43,365 bases of DNA. Origin: Ignavibacteriales bacterium (GTDB taxonomy: Bacteria; Bacteroidota; Ignavibacteria; Ignavibacteriales; Ignavibacteriaceae). The notes below the pieces were generated by a model. It was given only the letters and a program-made list of their open reading frames with translations, was not told where the DNA came from and searched no databases. Shown here piece by piece: positions 16,985 through 25,799 of the stretch; within the stretch, counting starts at the first letter, position 1; each line of letters opens with the position of its first letter. The stretch lies in the NCBI GenBank assembly GCA_016707585.1, contig JADJHL010000007.1, positions 1-43,365 of the forward strand, given 5' to 3'. A program made the translations under genes and the position numbers.

Positions 16985-17983
16985 ATGTTAAATCAATCAG
17001 AGTTGTCATCAATTAGTAAAGGCGAATCGATCGATCATTTTCTTCTTGTAAAGAAATGTGAGACCAGACTTACTAAGAATGGAAAAGAATTTATTTCACT
17101 TGAACTTGGAGATAAATCAATTAGCTGTGCATCAAATCTTTGGGATGATGTATCAGGATTTAAATCAATAAAAAGTTCACTAGTTGTTGGTGATATCGTT
17201 AAGATCTCTGGTTCGATGGATGAATACCAAGGCAATCCACAAATTAAAATTGATTCTTTAAGATTAGCAAAACAAAGTGACGATGTAACTCCTAAAGATT
17301 TTCTTCCAAAATCTTTGCGCGATCTCAAGGTGATGAAAAAAGAATTCACATCAAGATTAGTAAAGATTTCTACTCCAGAACTAAGCTCCTTAATGAAAAA
17401 TATTTTTACTGAAGAGAGATTTGAGAAATATACTTCTGTTCCAGCTGGCAAAATGTGGCATCATGGTTACATTAGCGGATTGATTGAACATACATTGGAA
17501 ATAGTAAGGATTTGTGATTTGATGTGCGATATACATCCGCAAATAAACCGCGATCTACTTGTGTGTGGAGCTATGCTTCATGATTTTGGCAAGATTGAAG
17601 AACTAACTTTTGAACCTGTTTTTGAATATACCGACAAAGGAAAATTACTTGGTCACATTGTTATTGCCGCAATGATAGTTAATGATGAGATAAACAAACT
17701 TTCTAATTTTCCTGAAAATCTTAAAAATAATTTATTGCATTTAATTCTTAGTCATCAAGGTAAACTTGAATATGCTTCACCGGTTGTACCAAAAACACTT
17801 GAGGCGATTACACTTTATCAGGCTGATGAATTAAGTGCAAAAGTAAATGCATACAAAAACGTGATGTTAAATGAAATAAAACCAGGAATGCAGTGGACAA
17901 AATTTATTTCACTTGCAGGCACTGATATTCACAATCACGGCATTGAAAATTCAACCACAGAAAATAAAACATTGTTCGATTAA
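16985..17983 (+). CDS. YhaM-type 3'-5' exoribonuclease (OB fold plus HD domain)
   Basis: 332 residues. The N-terminal half (residues 10-95) reads as an OB-fold nucleic-acid-binding domain (VVGDIVKISGSMDEYQGNPQ). The C-terminal half has the HD metal-binding motif: GLIEHTLEI, the His-Asp pair of MLHDFGKIEE, then LGHIVIAA and LSHQGKLEYASPVVPKTLEA. The order and the ending QADELSAKVNAY match the YhaM family, which degrades RNA and single-stranded DNA. Forty bases after the NusG-like gene and 24 before the TPR gene, so probably co-transcribed. Confidence 0.9.
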   Translation: MLNQSELSSISKGESIDHFLLVKKCETRLTKNGKEFISLELGDKSISCASNLWDDVSGFKSIKSSLVVGDIVKISGSMDEYQGNPQIKIDSLRLAKQSDDVTPKDFLPKSLRDLKVMKKEFTSRLVKISTPELSSLMKNIFTEERFEKYTSVPAGKMWHHGYISGLIEHTLEIVRICDLMCDIHPQINRDLLVCGAMLHDFGKIEELTFEPVFEYTDKGKLLGHIVIAAMIVNDEINKLSNFPENLKNNLLHLILSHQGKLEYASPVVPKTLEAITLYQADELSAKVNAYKNVMLNEIKPGMQWTKFISLAGTDIHNHGIENSTTENKTLFD

Positions 17984-18007
17984 TCAAATAAACCTTAAGG
18001 AACACAA

Positions 18008-18790
18008 ATGAAAATAGTTCTACAACTCGCATCTATTCTGTTGCTTGTAATGCTTGGAGTTAACCTTTCTTTTGCTCAAACAGTAGATGAATTACTTAAA
18101 CAAGGCGATCAATTTGTTACCGAATTTCAAAATCAAAAAGCATTAGATACTTATTTAAAGGCTGAAAAAATTGCCCCGAATAACTGGGAGGTTTTGTGGC
18201 GTATCAGTCGTGCTTATGTTGATCTTGGTGAAAAGATGCCTGAAAAAACTGATGCACAAAAAGATGAACAAGAAAAGGTTTACAATAAAGCATTTGATTA
18301 TGCAAATAAATCTGTTAAGAATGGTTCCGGTCAATCAATAACATATGTTCGCCGTGCAATTGCAAATGGAAGAATAGCTTTGTTTCAAGGTGTATTTTCA
18401 GCAGTTGGAACTGTTAATGATGTTAAAGAAGATTGCGATAAAGCAATTCAACTTGGTAATGGAGGTAACTATGTTCAAGGTTTAGCCCATTATGTTTTAG
18501 GAAGAACTCATTTAAAAGTTTGTGAAAAGTCATATTTGGTAAGATTGCCAATCGGTTTAGGTTGGGGCGATACGGAAGATGCAGTTAAACTTTTAGAAAC
18601 TGCAGTTAAATTTAAACCTAATTTCAGAATGTTTTTGTTTGAACTTGCTAAAGCTTATGTTGAAGAAGATGAATATGATAAAGCTAAAGAAACACTGAAG
18701 AAGGTTGAGAAAGCTCCAAAAGTTGATGAAGATGATGATAAGGTTTTAGCTGAAGCAAAAAAACTTTATGAAGAAATAAAGAACGAATAA
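18008..18790 (+). CDS. Exported tetratricopeptide-repeat protein
   Basis: 260 residues with a signal peptide (residues 1-23, LLLVMLGVNLSFAQ) and helical repeats throughout: TVDELLKQGDQFVTEFQNQ, an AEKIAPNNWEVLWRISRAYVDLG unit, and a C-terminal FKPNFRMFLFELAKAYVEED unit. The spacing, with an atypical middle (NGRIALFQGVFSAVGTVNDV), recalls the RMDN group of TPR proteins, a similarity I offer tentatively. No cofactor or catalytic motif. AAGGA at 17997-18001 gives a good ribosome site. Probably periplasmic; function unknown. Five bases before the sirtuin gene. Confidence 0.85.
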   Translation: MKIVLQLASILLLVMLGVNLSFAQTVDELLKQGDQFVTEFQNQKALDTYLKAEKIAPNNWEVLWRISRAYVDLGEKMPEKTDAQKDEQEKVYNKAFDYANKSVKNGSGQSITYVRRAIANGRIALFQGVFSAVGTVNDVKEDCDKAIQLGNGGNYVQGLAHYVLGRTHLKVCEKSYLVRLPIGLGWGDTEDAVKLLETAVKFKPNFRMFLFELAKAYVEEDEYDKAKETLKKVEKAPKVDEDDDKVLAEAKKLYEEIKNE

Positions 18791-18795
18791 TTAAA

Positions 18796-19570
18796 ATGAT
18801 TTCCGATGATTCTAAAAGCCCTCTCCTTTGGAGAGGGTTGGGTGAGGCCTTTCTAAACAAACTTTCCAAATCGAAAAATATTGTTTTCTTTACTGGCGCA
18901 GGAATATCTGCTGAATCCGGTATTCCAACTTTTCGTGGTAAAGATGGAATCTGGAATAAATTAAAGCCAGAAGAACTTGCAAACTTTAATGCTTTTATGC
19001 GTAATCCACAAATGGTTTGGGAATGGTATAATCATCGCAGAAAAATTATACACGAAGCACAACCAAATGCGGGACATCTTGCCATTGCAGAAATGCAAAG
19101 TTTATTTGATGAAGTTACAGTTGTAACACAAAATATTGATAATCTTCATCGGCGCGCTGGAAGTAAAAACATTTTTTGAATTACACGGGAACATAGAAAG
19201 AAATTTTTGTATCAACTGCAGAACATTCTATAATGAAGAATTAGATTTTTCTCACGGTGTTCCAAAATGTAAATGCGGCGGATTGATTCGCCCTGATGTT
19301 GTATGGTTTGGTGAGTATCTTCCGGAAGATCAATTTGAAGGTAGTGAAAGAGCTTCTGTTTTATCTGATATATTTTTTGTTGTTGGTACTTCTGCTGTTG
19401 TTTATCCTGCTGCAGGATTAGTTCATGCAGCAAAACGGGCTGGTGCTTTTATTGTAGAAATTAATATTGAAGGAACTGAAATCTCATCAATCTGTGATGA
19501 ATCATTTTTGGGTGAGGCAGGAAAGATTTTACCGGAAATTATTAAAGTGATTAATACTAATGCAAATTAG
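18796..19570 (+). pseudogene. Class III sirtuin (NAD-dependent protein deacylase, SIRT5/CobB type), one-base frameshift
   Basis: Removes acyl groups from lysine using NAD+. Motifs in order: GAGISAESGIPTFRG, TQNIDNLHRRAGS, then in the next frame ELHGN (catalytic His), CINC and KCKC zinc cysteines, PDVVWFGE and GTSAVVYPAA. The WYNHRR segment has the Y-x-x-R pair that marks class III sirtuins acting on succinyl- or malonyl-lysine. Removing one T from the T6 run at 19172-19177 joins SKNIF to ELHGN and gives a protein near 257 residues, so the gene may be intact in life. The first 16 codons are made by a palindromic repeat in frame (18819-18837); a start at TTG 18838 is possible. Overlaps the GNAT gene by 11 bases. 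Confidence 0.88.
18819..18837. repeat. Palindromic repeat read in frame at the start of the sirtuin gene
   Basis: CCCTCTCC (18819-18826), TTT, GGAGAGGG (18830-18837): perfect 8-bp stem, followed by TTGGGTGAGGCC. It encodes PLLWRGLGEA in the sirtuin frame. Sequences of this form are widespread intergenic repeats in bacterial genomes (recalled, not searched). Confidence 0.7.
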
Positions 19571-20042
19571 AATATTAAAAAACTCTGAAATATCTTTTCT
19601 AAAAGAAATGTTGTATGAGGCAATTTTTATTCCTGAGGGTATGCAAAAACCTCCCAAATCAATTATTAATGATCAATCGCTAGCACATTACTATGAAAAT
19701 TGGGGTAAAGATATTTACGATATTGCCTTAGTTATTGAAATCGATGGTGAATTTATTGGAGCTATTTGGGGTAGGAAATTTTTAATCAAAGAAAAAGGTT
19801 ATGGCTTTTTTGATGAAGATACACCGGAAATAAGTATGGCCATTAAAAATGAATATCGTAGCAAGTGCTTGGGAACAAAGTTGATTGAGGAAGTAATTGA
19901 GATTTATAAAGACTTAGGAGTTAAAGCATTATCATTAAGTGTTGATAAACAAAATCTTGCATATAAACTATACGTTAAACAAGGATTTTCTATATTCTCA
20001 GAAACAGAAACATCTGTTTCGATGATCAAATATTTAAGTTGA
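19560..20042 (+). CDS. GNAT-family N-acetyltransferase
   Basis: 160 residues with the GNAT fold: the beta strand IALVIEIDGEFIGAIWGRKF, acetyl-CoA motif A at EYRSKCLGTKLIEEVIEIY, and the closing LSLSVDKQNLAYKLYVKQGF. Motif A has Cys at the first glycine of the usual R-x-x-G-x-G, a mild deviation. Substrate unknown. Its ATG lies inside the last codons of the sirtuin gene (11-base overlap in another frame), suggesting coupled translation of an acetyltransferase with a deacylase; whether they act on the same target is only a guess. Confidence 0.88.
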   Translation: MQIRILKNSEISFLKEMLYEAIFIPEGMQKPPKSIINDQSLAHYYENWGKDIYDIALVIEIDGEFIGAIWGRKFLIKEKGYGFFDEDTPEISMAIKNEYRSKCLGTKLIEEVIEIYKDLGVKALSLSVDKQNLAYKLYVKQGFSIFSETETSVSMIKYLS

Positions 20043-20084
20043 TAAACCGCCCTTGAAAGCAACAATTATATACTTCTATAATGT

Positions 20085-20354
20085 TCAATTCTTCTTCGGT
20101 ACAATCAAACTTAAAACTGCGGTAAACACAGCCGCTCCCACAATAGACCAAATTATAGGATAATGAATTCCTCGAATCTCAAAAGACCAGAAATCTGGAA
20201 AGTTAAATTCGCGTGCTAAAATTGTTCCTATATAAGCGCCAATAAAACCAACTACGATTGAAATAACACAGCCGCCCTTTTTAAATCCAACAATTGATCG
20301 CCCGATTCCACCCGTAATTCCAGCGATTATCAATAAAAGTATTATTTCAAACAT
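20085..20354 (-). CDS. GlsB/YeaQ/YmgE-family small membrane protein
   Basis: 89 residues with three hydrophobic segments (FEIILLLIIAGITGGIG, CVISIVVGFIGAYIGTIL, IIWSIVGAAVFTAVLSLIV) and the family's glycine-rich pattern ending VPKK. The family, also called transglycosylase-associated or stress-response membrane protein, is an inner membrane protein of unclear role, often stress-induced. It lies alone, convergent with the GNAT gene, and divergent from the metallo-hydrolase. GAGG precedes the ATG on the minus strand. Confidence 0.85.
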   Translation of the reverse strand: MFEIILLLIIAGITGGIGRSIVGFKKGGCVISIVVGFIGAYIGTILAREFNFPDFWSFEIRGIHYPIIWSIVGAAVFTAVLSLIVPKKN

Positions 20355-20472
20355 GGCCGCCTCTAATAATTATTTGTGTACAAGAAAAATAGTTTTTATT
20401 CAGATAAAATTCTTGTATTATTTTGTGGAATTTTAAATCAGAAAAATTATTCAAGTTTAAAAAGGATTTTGA

Positions 20473-21411
20473 GTGAACAGAAGAAGATTTATAAGAAATG
20501 TTTCGTTGGCATCAGCTGGGTTTTTATTTGTAAGTGAAAAAGTACTGGCTAAACAACCGCCAACTGCACCGAACTTTAAACCTGATCCAACAAAATGGAA
20601 AAACGATGAAATTAATATTGCATGGATTGGACACTCAACTGTTTTAATCAATTTTTATGGTACAACGATTTTAACCGATCCTGTTTTATTTGATAACATT
20701 GGTGTAAGCATATTTGGGATGACATTTGGCCCAAGCAGATTTACTCATCCAGCTTTAACTGTTGATGAAATGCCAAAGCCGGATATTATTCTTTTATCCC
20801 ACGCTCATATGGATCATATGGATTACGAAACCCTTTTTACAATTACGGATAAATATCCAAAAGATATTGATTGCATAACTGCTTACAACACAGCTGATGT
20901 TATTGCCGAACTTGAGTGGAAATCTTTGCAAGAAATTGATTGGAATGAAGAAACACAATTACAGGGAATAAAATTTAAAGCTTTAGAAGTAAAACATTTT
21001 GGATGGAGATATCCCTGGGAAAAGGACCGCTCAAAGGGATTTATGAAAGATGGAAGAAGTTTTAATGCAGTAATAATTGAGTATAAAGGAAAGAAAATTT
21101 TATTTGGCGGCGATACAGCTTATCATGAATTATTTAAACCCCTTAAAGAGGAAAACATTGAAATAGCAATTATACCGATTGGCGCTTATAATCCGTGGAA
21201 AAAAAATCATTGCAATCCTGAAGAAGCTTTGATAATGGCTGATGAACATATTGGAGCAAAGTATTTTATTCCCATCCACACTAAAACATTTAAGCAAGGC
21301 AGTGAGCCAATCGATGAACCATTAACCTGGCTTGGCGATTCAATATCAAAGTATAAAATAAAACTTGCTCTTGATGATATTGGAAAAACGTTTACTCTCA
21401 ATTCTATTTAA
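20473..21411 (+). CDS. Tat-exported MBL-fold metallo-hydrolase
   Basis: 312 residues beginning with a twin-arginine signal (NRRRFIRNVSLASAGFLFV, cleavage near VLAK). The metallo-beta-lactamase core follows: IAWIGHSTVLINFYGTTILTDP, metal ligands SHAHMDHMD, second site FGGDTAYH and IPIHTKTF. This is the UlaG/RomA/NAPE-PLD-like branch, whose members hydrolyse phosphoester or lactone bonds; substrate unknown. Starts with GTG at 20473, supported by AAAGGA (20461-20466) and by the need for the Tat signal. Single gene, in front of cobO. Confidence 0.87.
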   Translation: MNRRRFIRNVSLASAGFLFVSEKVLAKQPPTAPNFKPDPTKWKNDEINIAWIGHSTVLINFYGTTILTDPVLFDNIGVSIFGMTFGPSRFTHPALTVDEMPKPDIILLSHAHMDHMDYETLFTITDKYPKDIDCITAYNTADVIAELEWKSLQEIDWNEETQLQGIKFKALEVKHFGWRYPWEKDRSKGFMKDGRSFNAVIIEYKGKKILFGGDTAYHELFKPLKEENIEIAIIPIGAYNPWKKNHCNPEEALIMADEHIGAKYFIPIHTKTFKQGSEPIDEPLTWLGDSISKYKIKLALDDIGKTFTLNSI

Positions 21412-21419
21412 TATCTTTG
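21412..21419 (+). promoter_or_regulatory. TAnnTTTG-type -7 box for cobO
   Basis: TATCTTTG directly after the metallo-hydrolase stop, giving a leader of about 45 bases before the ATG at 21470. The -33 part is weak. Confidence 0.35.
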
Positions 21420-21469
21420 CACATAAATATTTTAGATTTCTTTTAAATAATTATTACTCCTTAATTACT

Positions 21470-22003
21470 ATGAACAAACTAGACAAAGGCTACATCCAGA
21501 TTTATACTGGTAATGGCAAAGGTAAATCTACAGCAGCGATTGGACAAGCTGTTAGAGCCGCTGGTTATGGACTTAAAACTTATATCGCCCAGTTTATGAA
21601 AGAATATCCGTACCATGAATTAGAAAGCTTAAAACATTTAAGTGAGTGGATTACAATTGAGCAATTTGCCGGAGATGATTTTGTTTATCGCAAAGAAATG
21701 CCAAATGTTGTTGAGATGGATAAAGCAAGACGCGGACTTGAAAAAGCAAAATCTAAAATGCTAAACGGCAAATATGATTTAATTATTCTTGATGAAATTT
21801 TAGTTTCAATTCATTTTGGTTTATTTAATGATGAAGAAGTTTTAACATTTATGAAAATGAAACCAGATAATGTTGAATTGATTTTAACCGGTAGATATTG
21901 TCCTGATAATATTATTGAAGCAGCTGATCTTGTTACTGATATGAAAGTTATAAAACACTATTATCAGGAAGGTGTTTTAGCGCGAAAAGGAATCGAGTCT
22001 TGA
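21470..22003 (+). CDS. cobO: Cob(I)yrinic acid a,c-diamide adenosyltransferase (CobO/BtuR)
   Basis: Adds the adenosyl group of ATP to cobalt in corrinoids, making the B12 coenzyme. P-loop GNGKGKSTAAIGQAVRAAGYG near residues 13-33, then KARRGLEKAKSKM, a Walker-B-like LIILDEILVSIHFG and the ending TDMKVIKHYYQEGVLARKGIE, all family marks. Start placed at ATG 21470 (177 residues); the frame is open further upstream to 21365, but that stretch overlaps the preceding gene and is not conserved. No other B12 synthesis gene is in the window, so it may work in cobinamide or B12 salvage. Confidence 0.95.
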   Translation: MNKLDKGYIQIYTGNGKGKSTAAIGQAVRAAGYGLKTYIAQFMKEYPYHELESLKHLSEWITIEQFAGDDFVYRKEMPNVVEMDKARRGLEKAKSKMLNGKYDLIILDEILVSIHFGLFNDEEVLTFMKMKPDNVELILTGRYCPDNIIEAADLVTDMKVIKHYYQEGVLARKGIES

Positions 22004-22004
22004 T

Positions 22005-22036
22005 AAAATAAAGAGCTCCGAAGAGCTCTTTATTTT
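22005..22036. terminator. Bidirectional intrinsic terminator between cobO and citrate synthase
   Basis: AAAATAAAGAGCT (22005-22017) pairs exactly with AGCTCTTTATTTT (22024-22036) around a six-base loop. A on the left and T on the right serve both strands; it begins two bases after the cobO stop codon. Confidence 0.85.
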
Positions 22037-22057
22037 AATAGATCTAAATTTTAGGAA

Positions 22058-23368
22058 TTAACTTTTAATTCCCGCAGCTTCTTCAAGCATTGCAGTTGTT
22101 ACTGATTTTGGTCTTTCGATTGGGTAACCAAGACCACGATCCCAAATAATATTTGCAACAACACCAAGTGCTCTGCCAACAGCAAAAAGTACTGTGTAGA
22201 AATCATATTCCTTTAATCCATAATACCATTGAATAACACCAGATTGTGCATCAACATTTGGCCACGGATTTTTTGCTTTACCTTGTTCAAGTAGAACAGG
22301 AGGAACAACTTTGAAAAGCAAATCAACATATTTAAACAAAGGATCATTTGGTAAATGTTTTAAACAAAACTCTCTTTGTGCCATATAACGTGGATCTGTT
22401 TTTCTTAAAACAGCATGACCAAATCCAGGAATTACCTGACCACCTTTTAAAGTATCCCAAACAAATTGTCTCATCTCTGCTTCAGTTGGAATTTTTCCAT
22501 CCATTTGTTTATAGACTCCTTGAATCCAGGCAAGTACTTCCTGATTTGCTAATCCGTGCAATGGTCCCGCAAGTCCGTTTGTCATTGCAGAGATTGAGTA
22601 GTAAAGATCAGAAAGTGCGCTTGCAACAAGATGACCAGTATGTGCACTAACATTTCCACTTTCATGATCGCTGTGAAGAATAAAATACATTCTTGCAACA
22701 TCATCATAAGGTTTTTTAATTCCCATCATATGTGCAAAATTACCACCAAGATCTAATTTAGAATCTGATTCTATTAATTCACCATTCTTATATTTCAATC
22801 TATAAATAAAAGCAGCAATTCCAGGAAGCTTTGCAAGTAGATTTAAACCATCTTCATAAGTTGGAGCCCAGTAATCATTTTTTTTCAAATGTCCCGAGTT
22901 GTATTCTTTAACGAATTCTGATTCACGCTGCATTGCAAGTATTGCGGTTGAAAACATAACCATTGGATGTGAATCTGTTGGCATTGCTTTAAGAATATCA
23001 TAAACATATTTAGGAACAACATGTCTTTTGCTGAATTCTTCTGCAACTTCTTGTACATCTTCCATTGATGGAATATCTCCGGTAAGCAAGAAGAAGAAGA
23101 AGCCTTCTACAAAAGGCATTTCTCCACCGGGAACTTTAGGAAGTTTTTCTAAAACTTCAGGAATTGTAAATCCGCGAAAGCGAATTCCTTCGAACGGATC
23201 GAGATAAGAAATATCTGTGATAAGACTTTTTATATCTCTTGCACCACCGATGATCTGACCAATGTCAACTTCATCAACTTTTACATTTCCAAACTCTTTA
23301 AGAAGGCGGGTTGTACGTGGACGCCAGGCTTCAATTTTATCCTGGACCTGTTTTTTCAAGCGAGACAT
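22058..23368 (-). CDS. gltA: Citrate synthase, mitochondrial-like type
   Basis: Joins oxaloacetate and acetyl-CoA at entry to the TCA cycle. Catalytic residues lie in GLAGPLHGLANQE (His), GFGHAVLRKTDPR (His) and NVDAQSGV (Asp). The segments SDHESGNVSAHTGHLVASAL and the 436-residue length are of the eukaryotic mitochondrial type, not the allosteric hexameric E. coli type; similar enzymes are known in Geobacter and relatives. AGGAGGAG stands just before the ATG on the minus strand, so the start is firm and expression probably high. Single gene with its own terminator. Confidence 0.95.
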   Translation of the reverse strand: MSRLKKQVQDKIEAWRPRTTRLLKEFGNVKVDEVDIGQIIGGARDIKSLITDISYLDPFEGIRFRGFTIPEVLEKLPKVPGGEMPFVEGFFFFLLTGDIPSMEDVQEVAEEFSKRHVVPKYVYDILKAMPTDSHPMVMFSTAILAMQRESEFVKEYNSGHLKKNDYWAPTYEDGLNLLAKLPGIAAFIYRLKYKNGELIESDSKLDLGGNFAHMMGIKKPYDDVARMYFILHSDHESGNVSAHTGHLVASALSDLYYSISAMTNGLAGPLHGLANQEVLAWIQGVYKQMDGKIPTEAEMRQFVWDTLKGGQVIPGFGHAVLRKTDPRYMAQREFCLKHLPNDPLFKYVDLLFKVVPPVLLEQGKAKNPWPNVDAQSGVIQWYYGLKEYDFYTVLFAVGRALGVVANIIWDRGLGYPIERPKSVTTAMLEEAAGIKS

Positions 23369-23481
23369 TTTCTCCTCCTGATAATTATACTAAGTTTTAA
23401 TTTCTGATTTCCACAATTAAAGGAAAACAAATTTTATTTGCTTTTAATATACAAAGAAAAAACAATTGTTGCGTTTGGCAA

Positions 23482-24846
23482 TTATAAAAATCTAATTTCT
23501 TTTTCAGGATAAGCTATTTGCACTTTTATGTTTTTATTTTTCTTTAAGATTGCCGAGCCAATCCAATCAATTGCTTCTTCATCACCGTGTGTTAGAATTA
23601 TGTTATCGGGTTTTAGTTTATCAACGATCTTTAACAAATCTTCTCTGCGTGCATGCGCAGAAAATTTAAAATTCTTAATTGTGCAGTTAACTTCTGTTGG
23701 TTCATCGTTTTCAGACAATTGAATTTTATTTCCACGCTCTGAATTCGAAATTATATAGCCGGGAGTTTTAGTCTCCATATATCCAACAGTAAAGATTGCG
23801 GAATCTTTTTGTTTCAAAAATCTTTTAGCAAAGTTGAATGATGCTGTATTCTCTAACATCATTCCACTTGATGCAAGAACAATGCACGGATCTCTAAAGA
23901 ATTCTTCTGGATTAGAAACCTCGAAATAATTTTTTTGTGGAATTGTATTTATTTCAAACTCACTATCAATTCTATCAACAACAAAACGGTTGTAATCGTA
24001 TGCTATATTTATCTTTGTCCCAAGTCCTCCTGTATAAATATCTACTGTTGTTAGTTTATTTTTTTGCATCAACAACCAGATTGTTGCAAGAATTTCTTGC
24101 ATCTTACCAAGAGAAAATACAGGAACTAAAATTGATCCGCCTTTATTTAAAATCTTATTTGCTTCTTCTGCCAAACGAAGTGATTCAGAATTCCAATCCA
24201 AAAGTAAATCGGAATCAGTTGCACCGTAAGTTGTTTCGAGAATTAGTGTGTCAATTTTTGTTCCCGGTAATTTGGCTCCTGGAATTAGTGTTTGATTTTT
24301 AAGACTAATATCTCCAGTATAAAATATTTTATGATCATTATTCTCAAGAAGAATTCCTGCGGAACCAAGGATGTGTCCGGCATTGTAGAAAGTTGCATTA
24401 ACTTTAGATTCTTTATGTTGATGAAATGAATTTAATTCAAATTGTTGTTCATATTGCTGGTAAGAAATCATTTTAATAAGCAAATCAACTTCATCATGAT
24501 TATAAAACTCAAAATCATCCTCTTCAATTTCTTTTTTAAGGATGGAAACGGAATTGTGTAGCGTAAGTTCAGCAAGTGCCCGTGTTTGGGGAGTTGTTAT
24601 GATTTTAACATATGGAAATTTTTTTACCAGAAAGGGAAGCGAGCCAATATGATCTTGATGTGCATGAGAAATTAAACAAGTATCGATTGATTTCTCTTTT
24701 ATTAAATCAAAGCTTGGTAAAGATTGTAAACCAGTTTTTTGTGGATGAATTCCGCAATCAAGAATAATTCCGTTGCCGTTAAAGTTTAAGTAGTAACTGT
24801 TTGCACCGATTTCATTTCCACCGCCAATCGGAAGAAACGAAATCAT
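23482..24846 (-). CDS. Beta-CASP metallo-beta-lactamase-fold RNase (CPSF-like)
   Basis: 454 residues. The MBL ligands are SHAHQDHIG, GHILGSAG, FYTGDISL and the closing LTHGDEE; the beta-CASP insert carries LETTYG, VPVFSLGKMQEIL, LASSGMM and the FSAHARREDLL histidine motif. This is the RNA-processing family (CPSF-73/YSH1-like), so an endo- or exoribonuclease is expected. Lacks the KH domains of archaeal aCPSF. Its ATG overlaps the TGA of the upstream lipoprotein gene (ATGA), so translation is probably coupled. Confidence 0.92.
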   Translation of the reverse strand: MISFLPIGGGNEIGANSYYLNFNGNGIILDCGIHPQKTGLQSLPSFDLIKEKSIDTCLISHAHQDHIGSLPFLVKKFPYVKIITTPQTRALAELTLHNSVSILKKEIEEDDFEFYNHDEVDLLIKMISYQQYEQQFELNSFHQHKESKVNATFYNAGHILGSAGILLENNDHKIFYTGDISLKNQTLIPGAKLPGTKIDTLILETTYGATDSDLLLDWNSESLRLAEEANKILNKGGSILVPVFSLGKMQEILATIWLLMQKNKLTTVDIYTGGLGTKINIAYDYNRFVVDRIDSEFEINTIPQKNYFEVSNPEEFFRDPCIVLASSGMMLENTASFNFAKRFLKQKDSAIFTVGYMETKTPGYIISNSERGNKIQLSENDEPTEVNCTIKNFKFSAHARREDLLKIVDKLKPDNIILTHGDEEAIDWIGSAILKKNKNIKVQIAYPEKEIRFL

Positions 24847-25535
24847 TTATTTTCTTCTCTCATTTCGTTTTCTATGTTATCAAGATCAACTTCATTCAAT
24901 ACAACTTTTTCCGGAATCTTAAATTTTTCTGATGGAACTGATCCACCTTCATTTATTCTTGTTGCCGTTAAGTTAATTTCAATTCCTCTTGATTGCGTAA
25001 TAGATTTTAAAGTCAGCCACTCCCAAACCCAAAGTTTTGTTCCAGTACTTTTCATTTCATAAACATCACAACTTTTACCAAGAAAATCTTCTGAGCCAAT
25101 TTTATTTGCGCCCATATTTAACAACATCTGCTCACCAAATTCATTAAAACTCTTTTGATCTTTTAACTGCTCCATAGTTCTTAGAATTGGATTTCGAGTT
25201 CTAGTTCCGCTGTTCTGATCCATATTAATATTGTATTGATACTCACCATCAATTATGCTAACAACATTAATTGGTTTTGTAAATCCCTTTATCGTAAATA
25301 CAGATCTAGTATATTCAGCCTGTCTCATTCCCCAGCTATCAAAGTATAGCGTTTTAGTCCCTTCTTGAGAACCGCTAAGAACATATTCAATAACTCCGGA
25401 TTTTACTCCATATCTTTTTTGTAATTCTATGCTTGAGTCTTTCCCAGGATTTCCTGTCTCATCTTTATTTGAATCACCACAACGTAAAAATGTAATTGCA
25501 GTAATTAATGTAATTGAGAATAATAATTTCTTCAT
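24843..25535 (-). CDS. Lipoprotein of unknown function, paralogue of 37080-37706
   Basis: 230 residues. A lipoprotein signal ends at FLRC (Cys20). The rest is a beta-rich domain with RYGVKSGVIEYVLSG, LYFDSWGMRQAEYT, and WVWEWLTLKSITQSRGIEI. The protein at 37080-37706 has the same order (HRYGIKSGVIFYTA, LYFDDYGAKEVFS, WVWNNVMIKTITQMGG), so they are paralogues. It probably sits in the periplasm on a membrane. I recognise no named domain. Stop codon overlaps the start of the beta-CASP gene by ATGA. Confidence 0.85.
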   Translation of the reverse strand: MKKLLFSITLITAITFLRCGDSNKDETGNPGKDSSIELQKRYGVKSGVIEYVLSGSQEGTKTLYFDSWGMRQAEYTRSVFTIKGFTKPINVVSIIDGEYQYNINMDQNSGTRTRNPILRTMEQLKDQKSFNEFGEQMLLNMGANKIGSEDFLGKSCDVYEMKSTGTKLWVWEWLTLKSITQSRGIEINLTATRINEGGSVPSEKFKIPEKVVLNEVDLDNIENEMREENK

Positions 25536-25675
25536 TGTTTAATTCTTTTCTGATTTTGTATGATTGAAAATAAGTAAAGTGCAATCTTACTTCAATAAAA
25601 ATGTAGAGGGAATAAAAATTCTTTTGTCAATATTGTCGTGAAAGTCAGATTTACTATTTTGTGATTTTTTGTGTG

Positions 25676-25756
25676 TTGGTGTTTTAGTGGCTATTCGTCT
25701 TTATACAATTCTAAAAATCCTGCCACAAAAACACTAAAGCTCTAAAAGCCACTAAA
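25676..25756. repeat. Dispersed hairpin repeat, TTTAGTGGCT family
   Basis: TTTAGTGGCT (25683-25692) is exactly complementary to AGCCACTAAA (25747-25756); the preceding TTGGTGT extends the match to the copy at 2881. The rest of the 264-base gap between the lipoprotein and the nuclease candidate is AT-rich, with nothing else I can name. Confidence 0.65.
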
Positions 25757-25799
25757 TAATTATTTAAACAAATTTGTTGTACAAGATTAATTTAATAGA

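Noticed and set aside
21365..21469. Longer N-terminus for cobO from TTG 21365
   Set aside because: It overlaps the preceding gene, is hydrophobic and unlike the family; ATG 21470 places the P-loop correctly.
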